A stretch of 64,000 bases of DNA from Miltoncostaea marina (GCF_018141525.1 NZ_CP064655.1:3008501-3072500); one strand, 5' to 3'. Numbered from the stretch's first letter, positions 54,197 to 63,052 are shown. The notes: generated by a model not told the origin, from the sequence alone. Program-made: numbers and translations.

Positions 54197-55143
54197 GCTG
54201 CGGCCCCCGTGATCGTGGCGAGCGCGGAGAGCGGGTTGTCGCGCTGGCGCAGCCGCACGTCGGGCCAGACGCGCTCGTAGAGGGCCTTGTAGATCGCCAC
54301 CCCGCGCCGGTCGTCGTCGAACAGCTCCGGGCGCGCCAGCACGACGCACAACATGCCGCGCAGGTCGTCGGTGGCGTCGATCAGCTGGCGCAGCACCTCG
54401 TAGGCGTCCAGAACGCCGGCCTTCGTATAGAAGACGCCGTCTGGCACCTCGGCGCGCTTGGCGACGCCCAGGCGGCGGATGTCGAGGGTCAGGACGACGC
54501 CGGGCAGGCCGACCATGCGGCACCACGCCGACAGCGACGAGAGCATCGCCCGGGCGTTGTGACGGCCGATCTTGCGGAAGATGAGGTACTGCTTGACGGC
54601 CGAGATGAGGCGCAGGTCGCCCTGCAGCCACTCGATGATCGCCGCGCTGTCCTCGCGCGAGCGCCCCTTCCAGATCTCGGCGAGGCAGAGCCACAGCATC
54701 GCGACGCGGAAATCCTTGGCGAGCTCGTCCCCGCGCCCCAGCATGTCGTGGATCCGCTGGCGCAGCTCCGCGTTGAGCATGGCGGCGTCCACGCCGTTCA
54801 GCGCGGCGACCGCCTCCGCGGAGAGGTCGTCGTCGGGCACGCGGTAGCCGCTCTCGACGTAGTAGCCGCGCACCGCCCGCCGCGCGAGCTGACGCCACGG
54901 CACCTGGCGGGCGACCTCGAAGAAGACCTCCTGCATCATGTGCACCCGCACGCGGGCGGCGTCGACGCCCAGCACGAGATAGCCCGCCTCCTCCGCCTGA
55001 TGCGCCACCGTGCCGAGCACCCGCGCCGCCTCGGCCGGGTCGTCGACCACGGCGAACTTGACCGCCGCGCCGCCCTGGCGCACGAAGTCGTCGAGGTACT
55101 CGCGGCGCAGCAGGCCGAGCCACTCGGCCGACGACACGCTCAT
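54193..55143 (-). CDS. P-loop-less paralogue of the DUF2791 ATPase
   Basis: 316-residue protein with the DUF2791-like entry YLDDFVRQGGAAVKFAVV at residues 16-33. Where a GxxGxGKS loop is expected it reads VDDPAEAARV (33-42), so nucleotide binding is probably lost. The following GYLVLGVDAARVRVHMMQEVFFEVARQ and later VVLTLDIRRLGVAKRA and CVVLARPELFDDDRR keep the family order. It may scaffold or regulate the active ATPase next door. Start and stop overlap both neighbours (ATGA). Confidence 0.65.
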   Translation of the reverse strand: MSVSSAEWLGLLRREYLDDFVRQGGAAVKFAVVDDPAEAARVLGTVAHQAEEAGYLVLGVDAARVRVHMMQEVFFEVARQVPWRQLARRAVRGYYVESGYRVPDDDLSAEAVAALNGVDAAMLNAELRQRIHDMLGRGDELAKDFRVAMLWLCLAEIWKGRSREDSAAIIEWLQGDLRLISAVKQYLIFRKIGRHNARAMLSSLSAWCRMVGLPGVVLTLDIRRLGVAKRAEVPDGVFYTKAGVLDAYEVLRQLIDATDDLRGMLCVVLARPELFDDDRRGVAIYKALYERVWPDVRLRQRDNPLSALATITGAAA

Positions 55144-55937
55144 GTCGCACCCGCCTCGACGAACTCGACGCCGTAGTAGCTCTTCTCGACGCCCTCGCGC
55201 GTGACCACGATCAGCAGGTTGCGCCGATCCCGCGCCGACGTGGCGCCCGCGCTGAGGCGCAGGCGCGCGCCCGAGCGCGTGGTGTCGTGGCCGCTGCGGT
55301 CCAGCAGGTACACGTCGCGCGCGAACTCCTGCCGACCGTAGTCGCGGGCCGCGGCCGGAAGGAGGGTGAGCGCTTGGTGAACCTCCGCCAGCGGCACCAT
55401 CACGCCCGGCTCGGGGGCGAGGATGCGGTACGCCGCGTAGAGCGTCTCCGCGAAGCGCTCCACGCTCAGCGCCGGCTCGCGCGTCTGCAGCGCCTTCAGG
55501 TGCCCGACCAGGTACGAGGGCCGGATCTGGCGGTGCGGCTTGCGGTCGATCGACACGGCCTGCTGGCGCGGCAGCGTCCGCAGGAGCACGGGGTAGCTCG
55601 ACACCACCCCCTCCTGCTCGTACATCGCCAGGCCGGCGCGCTCGGCCTCCCGGATCAGCTGGCGGGTGAAGTGACCGGAGGCGATCAGCTCGGCTTCCTG
55701 CTCCTCCGACAGCGGCCACGAGTCGTTCACCCGGCCCACCGCTTCCGCCGCGTCGGCGAGCGCGTTCTCGGCGTTGGCCAGCGACCGCCGCAGCGCCCGA
55801 AGGTCACCCACGGCCGCCGCCTTGCGCGACGCGGCCACCGCGGACTGCAGCCGCCGCACCACCCCGAGCGCGTCGGCCGCCTCGCGCTCGGTCGCCTCCA
55901 GCAGCGACTCGAGGTCGACTGCTCCGTCGTCATCCAT
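55140..55937 (-). CDS. Unknown protein of defence operon (265 aa)
   Basis: 265 residues. The first 90 are strongly helical (coiled-coil-like: LLEATEREAADALGVVRRLQ, RSLANAENALADAAEAVGRV). A mixed domain follows with SIDRKPHRQIRPSYLVGHLK and ends YYGVEFVEAGAT. I do not recognise a family. ATG 55937 is chosen over 55943 because the GGGA site is better spaced. It overlaps the upstream gene by 8 bp and the downstream gene by 4 bp, which ties it to the operon. Confidence 0.65.
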   Translation of the reverse strand: MDDDGAVDLESLLEATEREAADALGVVRRLQSAVAASRKAAAVGDLRALRRSLANAENALADAAEAVGRVNDSWPLSEEQEAELIASGHFTRQLIREAERAGLAMYEQEGVVSSYPVLLRTLPRQQAVSIDRKPHRQIRPSYLVGHLKALQTREPALSVERFAETLYAAYRILAPEPGVMVPLAEVHQALTLLPAAARDYGRQEFARDVYLLDRSGHDTTRSGARLRLSAGATSARDRRNLLIVVTREGVEKSYYGVEFVEAGAT

Positions 55938-56730
55938 CGGCATCGATCCCAAGGCGCGCCTGCCCCCCTCTGTCGTAGTCGAGATCACCCCTCCGCCGGG
56001 CGAGCGCGATCGCGGCGCCGGCCACGATCGCCACGATCCGCGCCGCGCGCTCCCCCTCACCCACCAGCTCGGCGAGGAACGCGCGGAACAGCGCGTCCTC
56101 GGAGGTGTCGAACGCCTTCAGCTCGCCGGCCTGGCTGGCCAGGTCGTCGAGCGTCCGCCCAGCCAACTGCGGGATGCCGGCAGGCGCCGCCGGACCGGGC
56201 ACCCAGGCGCCGTCGCGCAGCTCGATCATCCGACGCCCCCGCGCCGACCACACCAGCCGGCCGAGCAACCGGCGCTCGTTGTGACGTACGTCGACGAGAC
56301 CGAGCTCGCCCACCAGCTCGTCCACCAATCGACGCTCTGCGATGCCCTGGCGCGCGGCGACCAGACGCGCCGCGACCTCGGGGACGGCGCCGAGGTCGAC
56401 GAACTCGAAGCCGGTGCTCGACGCGTCGAGCCCCTGAACGTCGAGCGGGCGAGCGCCCTCGTCGTCGGTGTCTCCGCCCATCGTGCGTTCGGCGTGTGCG
56501 ATGACCTGCTCGGCCCACGGATCGTCCGTCCGCGACCGGGCCGGCCGCGCCCGCTCGACCACGACCGTCGCCGGCGAGGGGGCGGAGGGACGATCCACAT
56601 CGTCGCGGACCATGGACGTCGCCCGGCGAGCCGGCGGACGACGCAGCGCCCGTCGCCGGCGCAGTTCGTCCCGCAGCACCTCGCGCGCCAACCTCAACAG
56701 CTCACGAGCCAGCCCGACCCGCTCCTCCAT
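55930..56730 (-). CDS. Unknown protein of defence operon (266 aa)
   Basis: 266 residues: a basic N-terminal helix (ARELLRLAREVLRDELRRRR), a disordered linker, and a probable winged-helix region (about 125-185, ERRLVDELVGELGLVDVRHN, RMIELRDGAWVPG). A helical C-terminus follows (DALFRAFLAELVGEGERAARI). A DNA-binding adaptor is a guess. The ATG at 56730 has a GGAG site. The preceding 80 bp hold an A/T-rich TAATGCGTAT stretch that may be the operon promoter. Confidence 0.62.
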   Translation of the reverse strand: MEERVGLARELLRLAREVLRDELRRRRALRRPPARRATSMVRDDVDRPSAPSPATVVVERARPARSRTDDPWAEQVIAHAERTMGGDTDDEGARPLDVQGLDASSTGFEFVDLGAVPEVAARLVAARQGIAERRLVDELVGELGLVDVRHNERRLLGRLVWSARGRRMIELRDGAWVPGPAAPAGIPQLAGRTLDDLASQAGELKAFDTSEDALFRAFLAELVGEGERAARIVAIVAGAAIALARRRGDLDYDRGGQARLGIDADG

Positions 56731-56780
56731 CGCGGGCTCGCTCCGAGCCCTACTTCGTTCCGATACGCATTATCTCGCCA

Positions 56781-56803
56781 GGGCGGGCGTCCCGTCACCG
56801 CCC
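56781..56803. other. Hairpin between zinc-ribbon and 266-aa genes
   Basis: GGGCGG (56781-56786) pairs with CCGCCC (56798-56803) over an 11-nt loop, 11 bp downstream of the zinc-ribbon gene stop. It may be a weak terminator separating that gene from the rest. Confidence 0.3.
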
Positions 56804-56813
56804 GAAGGTCGAG

Positions 56814-57407
56814 TCAGCGCCCGGCCGATGCTCCGCCGGCAGAGGCGTCGTCGACACGCCGCTGCACCCGGGCCAGCCACTCTGTGAGGCGCAGGATGCC
56901 GCCCGGCCGAACCACGTCACGAGCGCTCGCCCAGACCACCTGTTCGCCGTGGACACGCATCAGCTCGCCGAGCGCCTTCACCTCACCGCGCAGCGAGAAT
57001 CGGAGCCGCAGAGCGCCATCCAACGGTTGCGCGGCCGTTTCCGTCCAGATGCGATAGACGCGCTCGGAGTACGGGACCCCCTCCCGCGCGCCCGAGGGCG
57101 CGCTCGGTGCCGACGTGCGCGCTCGTGAGCGGGACGCCGGAAGCGTCCGCTTCGACGTCGCTTTCGGCCCGCGCGTCTTCCGCGTCGCCGACTCAACATC
57201 TGAGGTGCTCGTGAGCCGTGTACGCGCTCGCCCGCCGAGCGGCGTCGTCGAGACGTCGGTGAGTCGCTCACCCAAGTACTTCCGTGCCGAGAAGCCGGCA
57301 GGTTCAGGCTTCAGAAGCTCGGGCTGCGGGTGCGGCACGGCCCCGCAGTGCTCGCAGGCAGCGGTGGCCTCGCGCTTGGGCGCACCACAGGGACCGCAGC
57401 TCGGCAT
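56814..57407 (-). CDS. Zinc-ribbon protein at head of defence operon
   Basis: 197-residue protein with an N-terminal zinc ribbon (CGPCGAPKREATAACEHCG, two CxxC pairs), a long Ser/Thr/Arg-rich disordered middle, and a C-terminal folded part (YSERVYRIWTETAAQPLDGA, LRLRFSLRGEVKALGELM). The family is not recognised. ATG 57407 is used; GTG 57419 is also possible. It is on the same strand 83 bp upstream of the next gene, so co-transcription is likely but not certain. Confidence 0.6.
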   Translation of the reverse strand: MPSCGPCGAPKREATAACEHCGAVPHPQPELLKPEPAGFSARKYLGERLTDVSTTPLGGRARTRLTSTSDVESATRKTRGPKATSKRTLPASRSRARTSAPSAPSGAREGVPYSERVYRIWTETAAQPLDGALRLRFSLRGEVKALGELMRVHGEQVVWASARDVVRPGGILRLTEWLARVQRRVDDASAGGASAGR

Positions 57408-57515
57408 GTACTCCCCCACGACGGCGACGACGCGTCGAACACGACCGTGTGACGATCGTCGCCGGCGCGCACGGCGGCGCGCACCAACCCAAGGGACAGA
57501 TCGTGCCCCGAACGT

Positions 57516-57794
57516 CTAGGCGTCCTTCAGCGGCCCCTCGCCGGAGGTGCTGAGCAATGGACGCGCGGCGACCGCTCGGGCACCCTCGATGTCAAGCATG
57601 CGCCCGGCGACCACCTCACGCGCGAGCCGCGGCGGTAGCGCGGCGTTGAACTTGAGGCTGCGCCCCACCTCGGGCGCCACAGCGCCGGCGAGGTCGTCGG
57701 CCGACGCGGTGCTCAGTTCGGCAAGTCGGCCCTGCATCTCCGCGAGGTCCGAGCCCGCGACGAGCGGGATGCTGAGGTTGCCCGCCGTTCGACG
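57516..57794 (-). pseudogene. C-terminal fragment of a DEAD/DEAH-type helicase
   Basis: About 90 residues (NLSIPLVAGSDLAEMQGRLA, LKFNAALPPRLAREVVAGRM, DIEGARAVAARPL) resemble the extreme C-terminus of large bacterial DEAD/DEAH helicases with the KFxxxLPxxLA..xxxARxxD pattern. No helicase motifs lie upstream, so only a remnant is left. The rest of the 57408-57985 gap holds no gene apart from the promoter of the next gene. Confidence 0.45.
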
Positions 57795-57971
57795 TAATCC
57801 ACGGTGTGACGTCGCGCGACTCGTTAGCGCACACCTCACGCATGTCGATGCGCTCCGGCCGCCGGATTCGACCCCTCGGTGGTCCCGCCGCCTCTCCACT
57901 CATACGCGGTTGGCTGAACCACACTTGACGAACCGAGTCCGTCGGCCACCCGTGAAATCCGCCCCCACGGC

Positions 57972-57977
57972 TAGGGT
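57972..57977 (+). promoter_or_regulatory. Predicted -10 box (TAGGGT), leaderless
   Basis: TAGGGT lies 8 nt upstream of ATG 57986, with no ribosome site. Confidence 0.5.
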
Positions 57978-57985
57978 CCCGAGCG

Positions 57986-60900
57986 ATGGCGTCGTATAGC
58001 GAACCACCGATCGGGCTCTACGAGCGGCTGCTGACCGAGGGGCTCGCGCGCCAGATCGAGGCGCTTGACGGTCGCGCCCTCACGACCGGTCTCGACCCCG
58101 CGGACGCGCACCTCGCCCTCGCGCGCCACCTCGCCACCCTGGCCGCGCGGGCGCTGCGCGACCTGCCCGACGACAACCGCACGCACGCCCAGGCGCACGT
58201 CGCGAACGCGATTCTCGAGGAGCTCCGGCAGGCCTCAGAGCGGTCGTTCGCTGGTCGTGAAGACGCCATCGCGTTCCCTCCGCGCTACCTCCACGAGGTG
58301 CTCGGGCCGCCTGATCCCTCGGGCGCCCTGCACAGTCGAGAGCGCCCGTCGGTCCCGCTGTCGTCGAGCGCCCTGCTCGTCAACGCGCGTGGTGAGCCGG
58401 CGGTCGGCGCGGAGGTCAACCGGGAGCTCGCCTCGGCCGACGGCGTTGATCTGCTGATCCCGTTCGTGCGGTGGACCGGTGTACGAATCGTCAGGGACCG
58501 GCTCGCGGAGGTCGTCGAACGTGCTGGGCGGGTGAGGGTGATCGCCTCGACGTACCTCGGCTCGTCAGAGCCTCGAGCACTCGAGGCGCTGATCCACCTC
58601 GGCGCCGACGTGCGGATCTCCTACGACACGACGGCGACGCGCTTGCACGCGAAGGCGTGGCTGTTCGAGCGAGCGTCCGGGTTTTCGACGGCGCTGATCG
58701 GGTCGTCGAACCTCTCGAACACCGCGCTCGTGGATGGGCTCGAGTGGAATGTGCGCCTTTCGGCGGTCGAGACGCCCGCCGTGCTCGAGACGTTCCGGGC
58801 GACGTTCGAGGGGTACTGGGAAGACCCGCACGTTGAGCCCTATGAGCCGGACCGGTTCGCAGCGGCGGTGCGGCGCGAGCGGCCGGAGAATCGGGCGGAG
58901 CTCTCCCCGTTCGACTTGGTGCCGTACCCGCACCAAGAGCGGATCCTCGAGCAGCTCGAGGTGGAGCGCGTGCGACACGGCCGCTGGCGCAACCTCGTGG
59001 TCGCCGCGACCGGCACCGGCAAGACGGTGATCGCGGCCCTCGACTATCGGCGCTTGCTCGCCGCCCGAGGCGGCCGGATGAGCCTCTTGTTCGTTGCCCA
59101 TCGGCAAGAGATCCTCGACCAGAGCCGGCGTGTGTTCCGGCACGCGCTGCGCGACGGCGCGTTTGGCGAGGTCTACGTGGGTGGCGAGCGGCCGACCGAG
59201 TGGCGCCACGTGTTCGCCTCGGTGCAGTCGCTGTCGCGGCTCGACCTGGCGAACCTCGCGCCCGACCACTTCGACATGGTGATCGTGGACGAGTTCCACC
59301 ACGCGGCGGCCGACACGTACCGACGGCTGCTCGAGCACCTGCGCCCCCAGGTGCTGCTCGGCCTCACCGCGACGCCCGAGCGCACTGACGGACAGGACGT
59401 CACCGAGTGGTTCGACGGGCGCTTCGCCGTCGAGGTGCGTCTCTGGGACGCCATCGACGGCGGCCAGCTCTGTCCGTTCCAGTACTTCGGCGTGCACGAC
59501 GACGTCGACCTGCGCGCGCTGGAGTGGAAGCGGGGCGGCTACGACCTCGCCGCCCTCAACGACGTCTACACCGGCAACGAGGCGCGCCTGGCGAAGATTC
59601 TGCGCTCGGTGCGCGAGATCGTGGCCGATCCGCAACAGATGCGGGCGCTCGGATTCTGCGTGAGCATCGACCACGCTAGCTACATGGCCGAGCGGTTCTC
59701 GGAGGCCGGCATTCCGTCGGTGGCGGTCTCGGGACGCACCGGCAGCGAGGAGCGCGCCAACGCACTTCGGCGGCTGCGCGACGGCGAGATCAGCTGCATC
59801 TTCGCGGTCGACCTGTTCAACGAGGGCCTCGACGTGCCGGCGATCGACACGGTGCTGTTCCTGCGCCCCACCGAGAGCGCGACCGTGTTCTTGCAGCAAC
59901 TGGGCCGCGGCCTGCGGCGCACCGACGACAAGGCGTGCCTAACCGTGCTCGACTTCATCGGCCAGCAGCACCGGCGCTTCCGCTTCGATCGGCGGATCCG
60001 AGCGATCCTGGGCGGCGGCAGCCGGGCGGACATCCAGCGCAGCGTCGAGGAGGGGTTCCCGTATCTGCCGTCGGGATGCCACATGCAGCTCGACCGGGTG
60101 GCGCAGGACATCGTGCTGGAGAACATCCGCCGCGCCGTCGGCGGACGCTGGGCCGAGCTCATCGACGATCTGCGCGGCATCGGTGACGTCAGGCTGGACC
60201 AGTTCCTTGATGCCAGCGGCCGAGAGCTCGACGACGTCTACCGCTCCGGCCGCGGCTGGAGCGCCCTCCGCCGAGACGCGGGCATGCCAGTCGCGGAGCT
60301 CGGCGATGAGGACGTGCGTCTCGGGCGGGCGCTCGGTCGCATGCTGCACATCGACGACCCCGAGCGTCTCAATGCCTACCGACGCTTCCTTGCCGTGGAC
60401 GCGCCGCCCACTGAAGCGACGCTCACTGAGCGCGAGCGCCGGCTACTCACCATGCTCCACTTCGACCTGTGGGGCACAAGCGAGCGCGGGGCGACGCTCG
60501 ACGAGGGCTTCGAGCGCCTGTGGCGTAACCCGGCGCGCCGGCACGAACTGTCCGAGCTCATCGAGGCACTCGAGGAGCGCGCCAACGTTGTACCGCGCGA
60601 GCTACGCCTCACCCAGCCGGTCCCGCTGAGCGTCCACTGCCACTACACCCGCGACGAGGCACTCGCGGCCATCGGCGCCTCGCGCGCCGAGAAGCCGCGG
60701 CCACTGCGCGAGGGCGTGCTGTGGGACGAGGCTTCGCAATGCGACCTGTTCTTCGTGACGATCAACAAAGCCGAGCACCAGTACTCGCCCACAACGATGT
60801 ACCGCGATCACGCGATTTCGCGGCAACTGTTCCACTGGGAATCGCAGAGCACCACGACCGAGCGCTCACCCACGGGCCAGCGCTACATCCATCACGCCGA

Positions 60901-61078
60901 ACGCGGCACGCACGTCCTGCTCTTCGCGCGCGACACCAAGGCCGAGCGGGCCTATGTATTCCTCGGCACGGCGCGCTACGTCAGTCACTCGGGACAGCGG
61001 CCGATCGCCTTCACCTGGCGCCTAGATGACGCGATGCCGCAGGGGGTCTACGCGATGGCGCGCGTGGCGGCGGCATGA
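57986..61078 (+). CDS. PLD-nuclease/SF2-helicase/DUF3427 fusion
   Basis: 1,030-residue protein. A phospholipase-D-like nuclease domain (about 130-285) has H221-x-K223 in RLHAKAWLF and GSSNLSNTAL. An SF2 helicase core (about 310-690) has GTGKT (343-347), DEFH (434-437), GLTATPERTDG and QQLGRGLRR. A C-terminal DUF3427 region follows (about 760-1030: HYTRDEALAAIGA, TMYRDHAISRQLFHWESQS). Such fusions are widespread in defence islands and are thought to attack foreign DNA. Only one HxK motif is visible, so the PLD domain would dimerise. More A/T at third positions than the flanking metabolic genes supports transfer. Confidence 0.88.
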   Translation: MASYSEPPIGLYERLLTEGLARQIEALDGRALTTGLDPADAHLALARHLATLAARALRDLPDDNRTHAQAHVANAILEELRQASERSFAGREDAIAFPPRYLHEVLGPPDPSGALHSRERPSVPLSSSALLVNARGEPAVGAEVNRELASADGVDLLIPFVRWTGVRIVRDRLAEVVERAGRVRVIASTYLGSSEPRALEALIHLGADVRISYDTTATRLHAKAWLFERASGFSTALIGSSNLSNTALVDGLEWNVRLSAVETPAVLETFRATFEGYWEDPHVEPYEPDRFAAAVRRERPENRAELSPFDLVPYPHQERILEQLEVERVRHGRWRNLVVAATGTGKTVIAALDYRRLLAARGGRMSLLFVAHRQEILDQSRRVFRHALRDGAFGEVYVGGERPTEWRHVFASVQSLSRLDLANLAPDHFDMVIVDEFHHAAADTYRRLLEHLRPQVLLGLTATPERTDGQDVTEWFDGRFAVEVRLWDAIDGGQLCPFQYFGVHDDVDLRALEWKRGGYDLAALNDVYTGNEARLAKILRSVREIVADPQQMRALGFCVSIDHASYMAERFSEAGIPSVAVSGRTGSEERANALRRLRDGEISCIFAVDLFNEGLDVPAIDTVLFLRPTESATVFLQQLGRGLRRTDDKACLTVLDFIGQQHRRFRFDRRIRAILGGGSRADIQRSVEEGFPYLPSGCHMQLDRVAQDIVLENIRRAVGGRWAELIDDLRGIGDVRLDQFLDASGRELDDVYRSGRGWSALRRDAGMPVAELGDEDVRLGRALGRMLHIDDPERLNAYRRFLAVDAPPTEATLTERERRLLTMLHFDLWGTSERGATLDEGFERLWRNPARRHELSELIEALEERANVVPRELRLTQPVPLSVHCHYTRDEALAAIGASRAEKPRPLREGVLWDEASQCDLFFVTINKAEHQYSPTTMYRDHAISRQLFHWESQSTTTERSPTGQRYIHHAERGTHVLLFARDTKAERAYVFLGTARYVSHSGQRPIAFTWRLDDAMPQGVYAMARVAAA

Positions 61079-61157
61079 CTGATGTGCGGGGGCCCACAGG
61101 CCGCCGTAGCCGTTGGAGCGGCGGCGACAGCACGCTTCGTTCTCAGGGAGAGACGCT

Positions 61158-61187
61158 ATGGCGAGTGAGTTGGTGAGCGCCCGATGA
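61158..61187 (+). CDS. Nine-codon minigene overlapping the DUF4268 start
   Basis: ATG at 61158 behind AGGGAGAG encodes MASELVSAR and stops at TGA 61185-61187, overlapping ATG 61184 (ATGA). The main gene lacks its own clear ribosome site, so translation may be coupled through this leader. Could be chance. Confidence 0.35.
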   Translation: MASELVSAR

Positions 61188-62140
61188 CCGGTCACATGTC
61201 GTTCGGTGGAGCGCCAATCGGCAAGATCGAGCGGGTGCCGCTGCGCCAGGTGTGGCCGCACGAGGCGCACAACCTCACGACGTGGCTCGAAGAGAACCCG
61301 GACGTGCTCAGCGATGCCGTCGACTTCGAGCTCACGAGCGTCGAGCGTGAGCGCTCCGCCGGCGCGTTCAGCGCCGACCTGCTCGGCGAGGACGCCAATG
61401 GCCGCACGGTCGTCATCGAGAACCAGCTCGAGCGGTCCGACCACGACCACCTGGGCAAGTTGCTGACCTACGTGGCGTTCTTCGACGCGGGCGCTGCGGT
61501 CTGGATCGTCGCCGAACCTCGTCCGGAGCACGTCCGCGCGATCACGTGGCTCAACGAAGCCTCGCCCGCCGACTTCTTCTTGTTGAAGATCGAGGGCATT
61601 CGCATCGCGGGCTCGCCGCCCGCACCGCTGCTCACCCGCATCGTCGGCCCAAGCGCCGAGAGCCGCCAAGTCGGAGAAGTAAAGAAGGACCGAGCGGAAC
61701 GCCACGAGCTGCGCCATCGATTCTGGACGCAGTTCCTCGAGCGCGCCCGGGCCCGCACCAACCTCTTGAGCGGCCTCTCGCCAACCGACGAGAACTGGCT
61801 GGGAACCGGAGCCGGGCTCAGCGGCCTGGCCTTCAACGCCAACATCAGACAACGCGACTGCCGCGCCGAGTTGTACATCGACCGCGGCACGGGACGCGAC
61901 GACGAGAACATGGCGATCTTCGATCAGCTTCTGGCCGAACAGTCAGCAATCGAGGAGGCGTTCGGGAGCGAGCTGGATTGGCAGCCACTCGCAGGCAAGC
62001 GTGCCTGCCGCATCTGCAAGGTGTATGACGGCGGCTACAGGGATGAGGAGCGTTGGGAACAAGTCCACGCAGACCTCATCGACGGTGTGGTGCGGCTGGA
62101 TCGGGCGTTCAGGTCGAGAATCGCACGCTTGGCGCTCTAG
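61184..62140 (+). CDS. DUF4268 protein with PD-(D/E)xK-like N-domain
   Basis: 318-residue protein. The N-terminal half shows FSADLLGEDANGRTVVIENQ (D65, E79, Q81) and HDHLGKLLTYVA, the pattern of a restriction-endonuclease-like fold with ENQ replacing ExK. The C-terminal half (FWTQFLERARARTN, NANIRQRDCRAELYIDRGTG, IFDQLLAEQSAIEEAFG) is DUF4268. Such proteins accompany restriction and defence genes. It lies 105 bp after the DUF3427 helicase on the same strand. Codon use is mixed, including TTG and AAA, unlike the GC-saturated core genes. Confidence 0.82.
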   Translation: MTGHMSFGGAPIGKIERVPLRQVWPHEAHNLTTWLEENPDVLSDAVDFELTSVERERSAGAFSADLLGEDANGRTVVIENQLERSDHDHLGKLLTYVAFFDAGAAVWIVAEPRPEHVRAITWLNEASPADFFLLKIEGIRIAGSPPAPLLTRIVGPSAESRQVGEVKKDRAERHELRHRFWTQFLERARARTNLLSGLSPTDENWLGTGAGLSGLAFNANIRQRDCRAELYIDRGTGRDDENMAIFDQLLAEQSAIEEAFGSELDWQPLAGKRACRICKVYDGGYRDEERWEQVHADLIDGVVRLDRAFRSRIARLAL

Positions 62141-62201
62141 CGGCCGATCGTTGCACCCGAGCGCTTCTGCCAGCCACGAAGCAACGTCTTCGGCAGGTCG
62201 C

Positions 62202-62957
62202 CTACGCGAGCGCCTCCGGCGACTCCGGGAGGATCTGGCCCCCGTCGACGATGAGCGTCTGCCCGGTGATGAACCGCGCCTCGCTCGAGGCGAGGAAGCA
62301 GGCGGCGGTGCCGATGTCGCGCGGCTCGCCGAGGGTGCCCGTGGGGACGCTCGCCGCCATCTGGCGGAGGTAGTCGTCGCCCTGCTCGCGGAGGCCCTCG
62401 GTGAGGATGTTGCCCGGCATGACGGCGTTGATCGTGATGCCGTCGCGGGCGACCTCGATGGCGGCGCTGCGCATGAAGCCGAGCTGGGCGGCCTTGCTGG
62501 CGCCGTAGTGCGACCAGCCGGGGAAGCCGGTGACCGGGCCGGTGATCGACGAGGTGATCACGACGCGGCCGTAGCGCCGGCGGCGCATCGGCTCGATCGC
62601 CGCCTGGACCATGAGGAAGGTGCTCCGGGCGTTGACCGCCTGCATCCGGTCCCACTGCTCCACGGTCATCTCGGCGAGGCTGGCCTGGGGGTAGATGCCG
62701 GTGTTCGAGCACAGCACGTCGAGCCGGCCGAGCCGCTCGACCACGCGCGCGACGAGGGCGCGGCAGTCGTCGGCCGACGTGACGTCGGTCCGCTCGAAGG
62801 TCGCGCCGACCTCACCGGCGGTGGCCTCGCCCGCGGCGACGTCGATGTCGGCGATCACCACGGTGGCCCCGGCCTCCACGAGCGCCTCGGCGATGCCGCG
62901 CCCGATGCCCTTCGCCCCGCCCGTGACGATGGCGACCTGGTCCTGGAGCTCGAACAT
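62202..62957 (-). CDS. SDR-family oxidoreductase (FabG-like)
   Basis: 251-residue short-chain dehydrogenase with VTGGAKGIGRGIA (cofactor Gly motif), SNTGIYP (NAG variant), catalytic Ser in VITSSITG and YGASK. The acidic residue after beta-2 (IADID) suggests NAD preference. The C-terminus VDGGQILPES is typical. The substrate is unknown. It converges with the DUF4268 gene and marks the end of the defence island. Confidence 0.9.
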   Translation of the reverse strand: MFELQDQVAIVTGGAKGIGRGIAEALVEAGATVVIADIDVAAGEATAGEVGATFERTDVTSADDCRALVARVVERLGRLDVLCSNTGIYPQASLAEMTVEQWDRMQAVNARSTFLMVQAAIEPMRRRRYGRVVITSSITGPVTGFPGWSHYGASKAAQLGFMRSAAIEVARDGITINAVMPGNILTEGLREQGDDYLRQMAASVPTGTLGEPRDIGTAACFLASSEARFITGQTLIVDGGQILPESPEALA

Positions 62958-63052
62958 CGGGGCCTCCGCGTCGTCGGGTGAACGGCCGGACAGACGGCAG
63001 CCCCTCTCTATCACCGGCCGCCCGGGCGGGGCCAGTCGCCCGTCGCGGCCGG

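Noticed and set aside
51226-57407. Assignment of the operon to BREX
   Set aside because: Only BREX-type ATP-binding proteins are present; PglZ, the BrxX methylase, BrxL and BrxA/B are absent from the window.
51226-57407. Assignment of the operon to Shango
   Set aside because: A helicase and an ATPase fit, but I could not see a TerB-type protein among the remaining genes. Profile searches could change this.
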